DNA of 6,056 nt from assembly GCA_902774165.1 (NCBI GenBank), contig CACYHJ010000167.1, positions 2,222 through 8,277 of the forward strand, in the 5' to 3' direction. Made by a program: the position numbers and the translations under genes. This document shows positions 6,040 to 6,056 of this stretch, piece after piece. Position 1 is the stretch's first letter; every line of letters begins with the position of its first letter. The stretch comes from Oscillospiraceae bacterium. Its GTDB lineage: Bacteria > Bacillota > Clostridia > Oscillospirales > Acutalibacteraceae. Below the pieces are notes generated by a model that worked only from the letters and a program-made list of their open reading frames with translations, did no database searches and had not been told where the DNA came from.

Positions 6040-6056
6040 ATTTTATTTATTTTTTC

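Overview
This window looks like the chromosome of a GC-rich member of the Firmicutes, most likely an anaerobic Clostridia of the Oscillospiraceae/Ruminococcaceae kind. Three things point there: strong AAGGAG-type Shine-Dalgarno sites, the clostridial-looking MBOAT plus DHHW gene pair, and the sequence character of SecA and endonuclease III. The lineage is an inference from protein character, not from a search.

All four genes lie on the minus strand, so transcription runs from position 6056 towards 1. In that order they are an AlgI-like MBOAT O-acyltransferase (6023-4557), a membrane-anchored DHHW/SGNH-like protein (4542-3184), endonuclease III nth (3118-2468), and secA (2158 to beyond the left edge, 719 codons visible). 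The first two are separated by 14 nt, and the Shine-Dalgarno site of the second overlaps the stop codon of the first. They should act as one surface-polysaccharide O-acetylation module: the MBOAT protein would pass acyl groups across the membrane and the DHHW protein would place them on an extracellular glycan.

The intergenic regions are informative. A bidirectional-looking hairpin with a U-tract on the minus strand separates the acetylation pair from nth and lies only a few bases before the nth ribosome binding site. A strong intrinsic terminator follows nth. The 309-bp gap before secA (2159-2467) holds that terminator, a perfect tandem 18-bp repeat, an extended -10 type sigma-A promoter (TTGCAT, 17 bp, TATGAT) with an inverted repeat in its spacer, and an AT-rich leader of about 57 nt.

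I see no RNA gene, insertion sequence, CRISPR array, attachment site or defence-like cassette. Apart from the acetylation pair the gene content is housekeeping. The long plus-strand open frames are codon-aligned antisense shadows. The points most worth following are the secA upstream repeat, the terminator directly in front of nth, and the low-complexity insertion in the DHHW protein.
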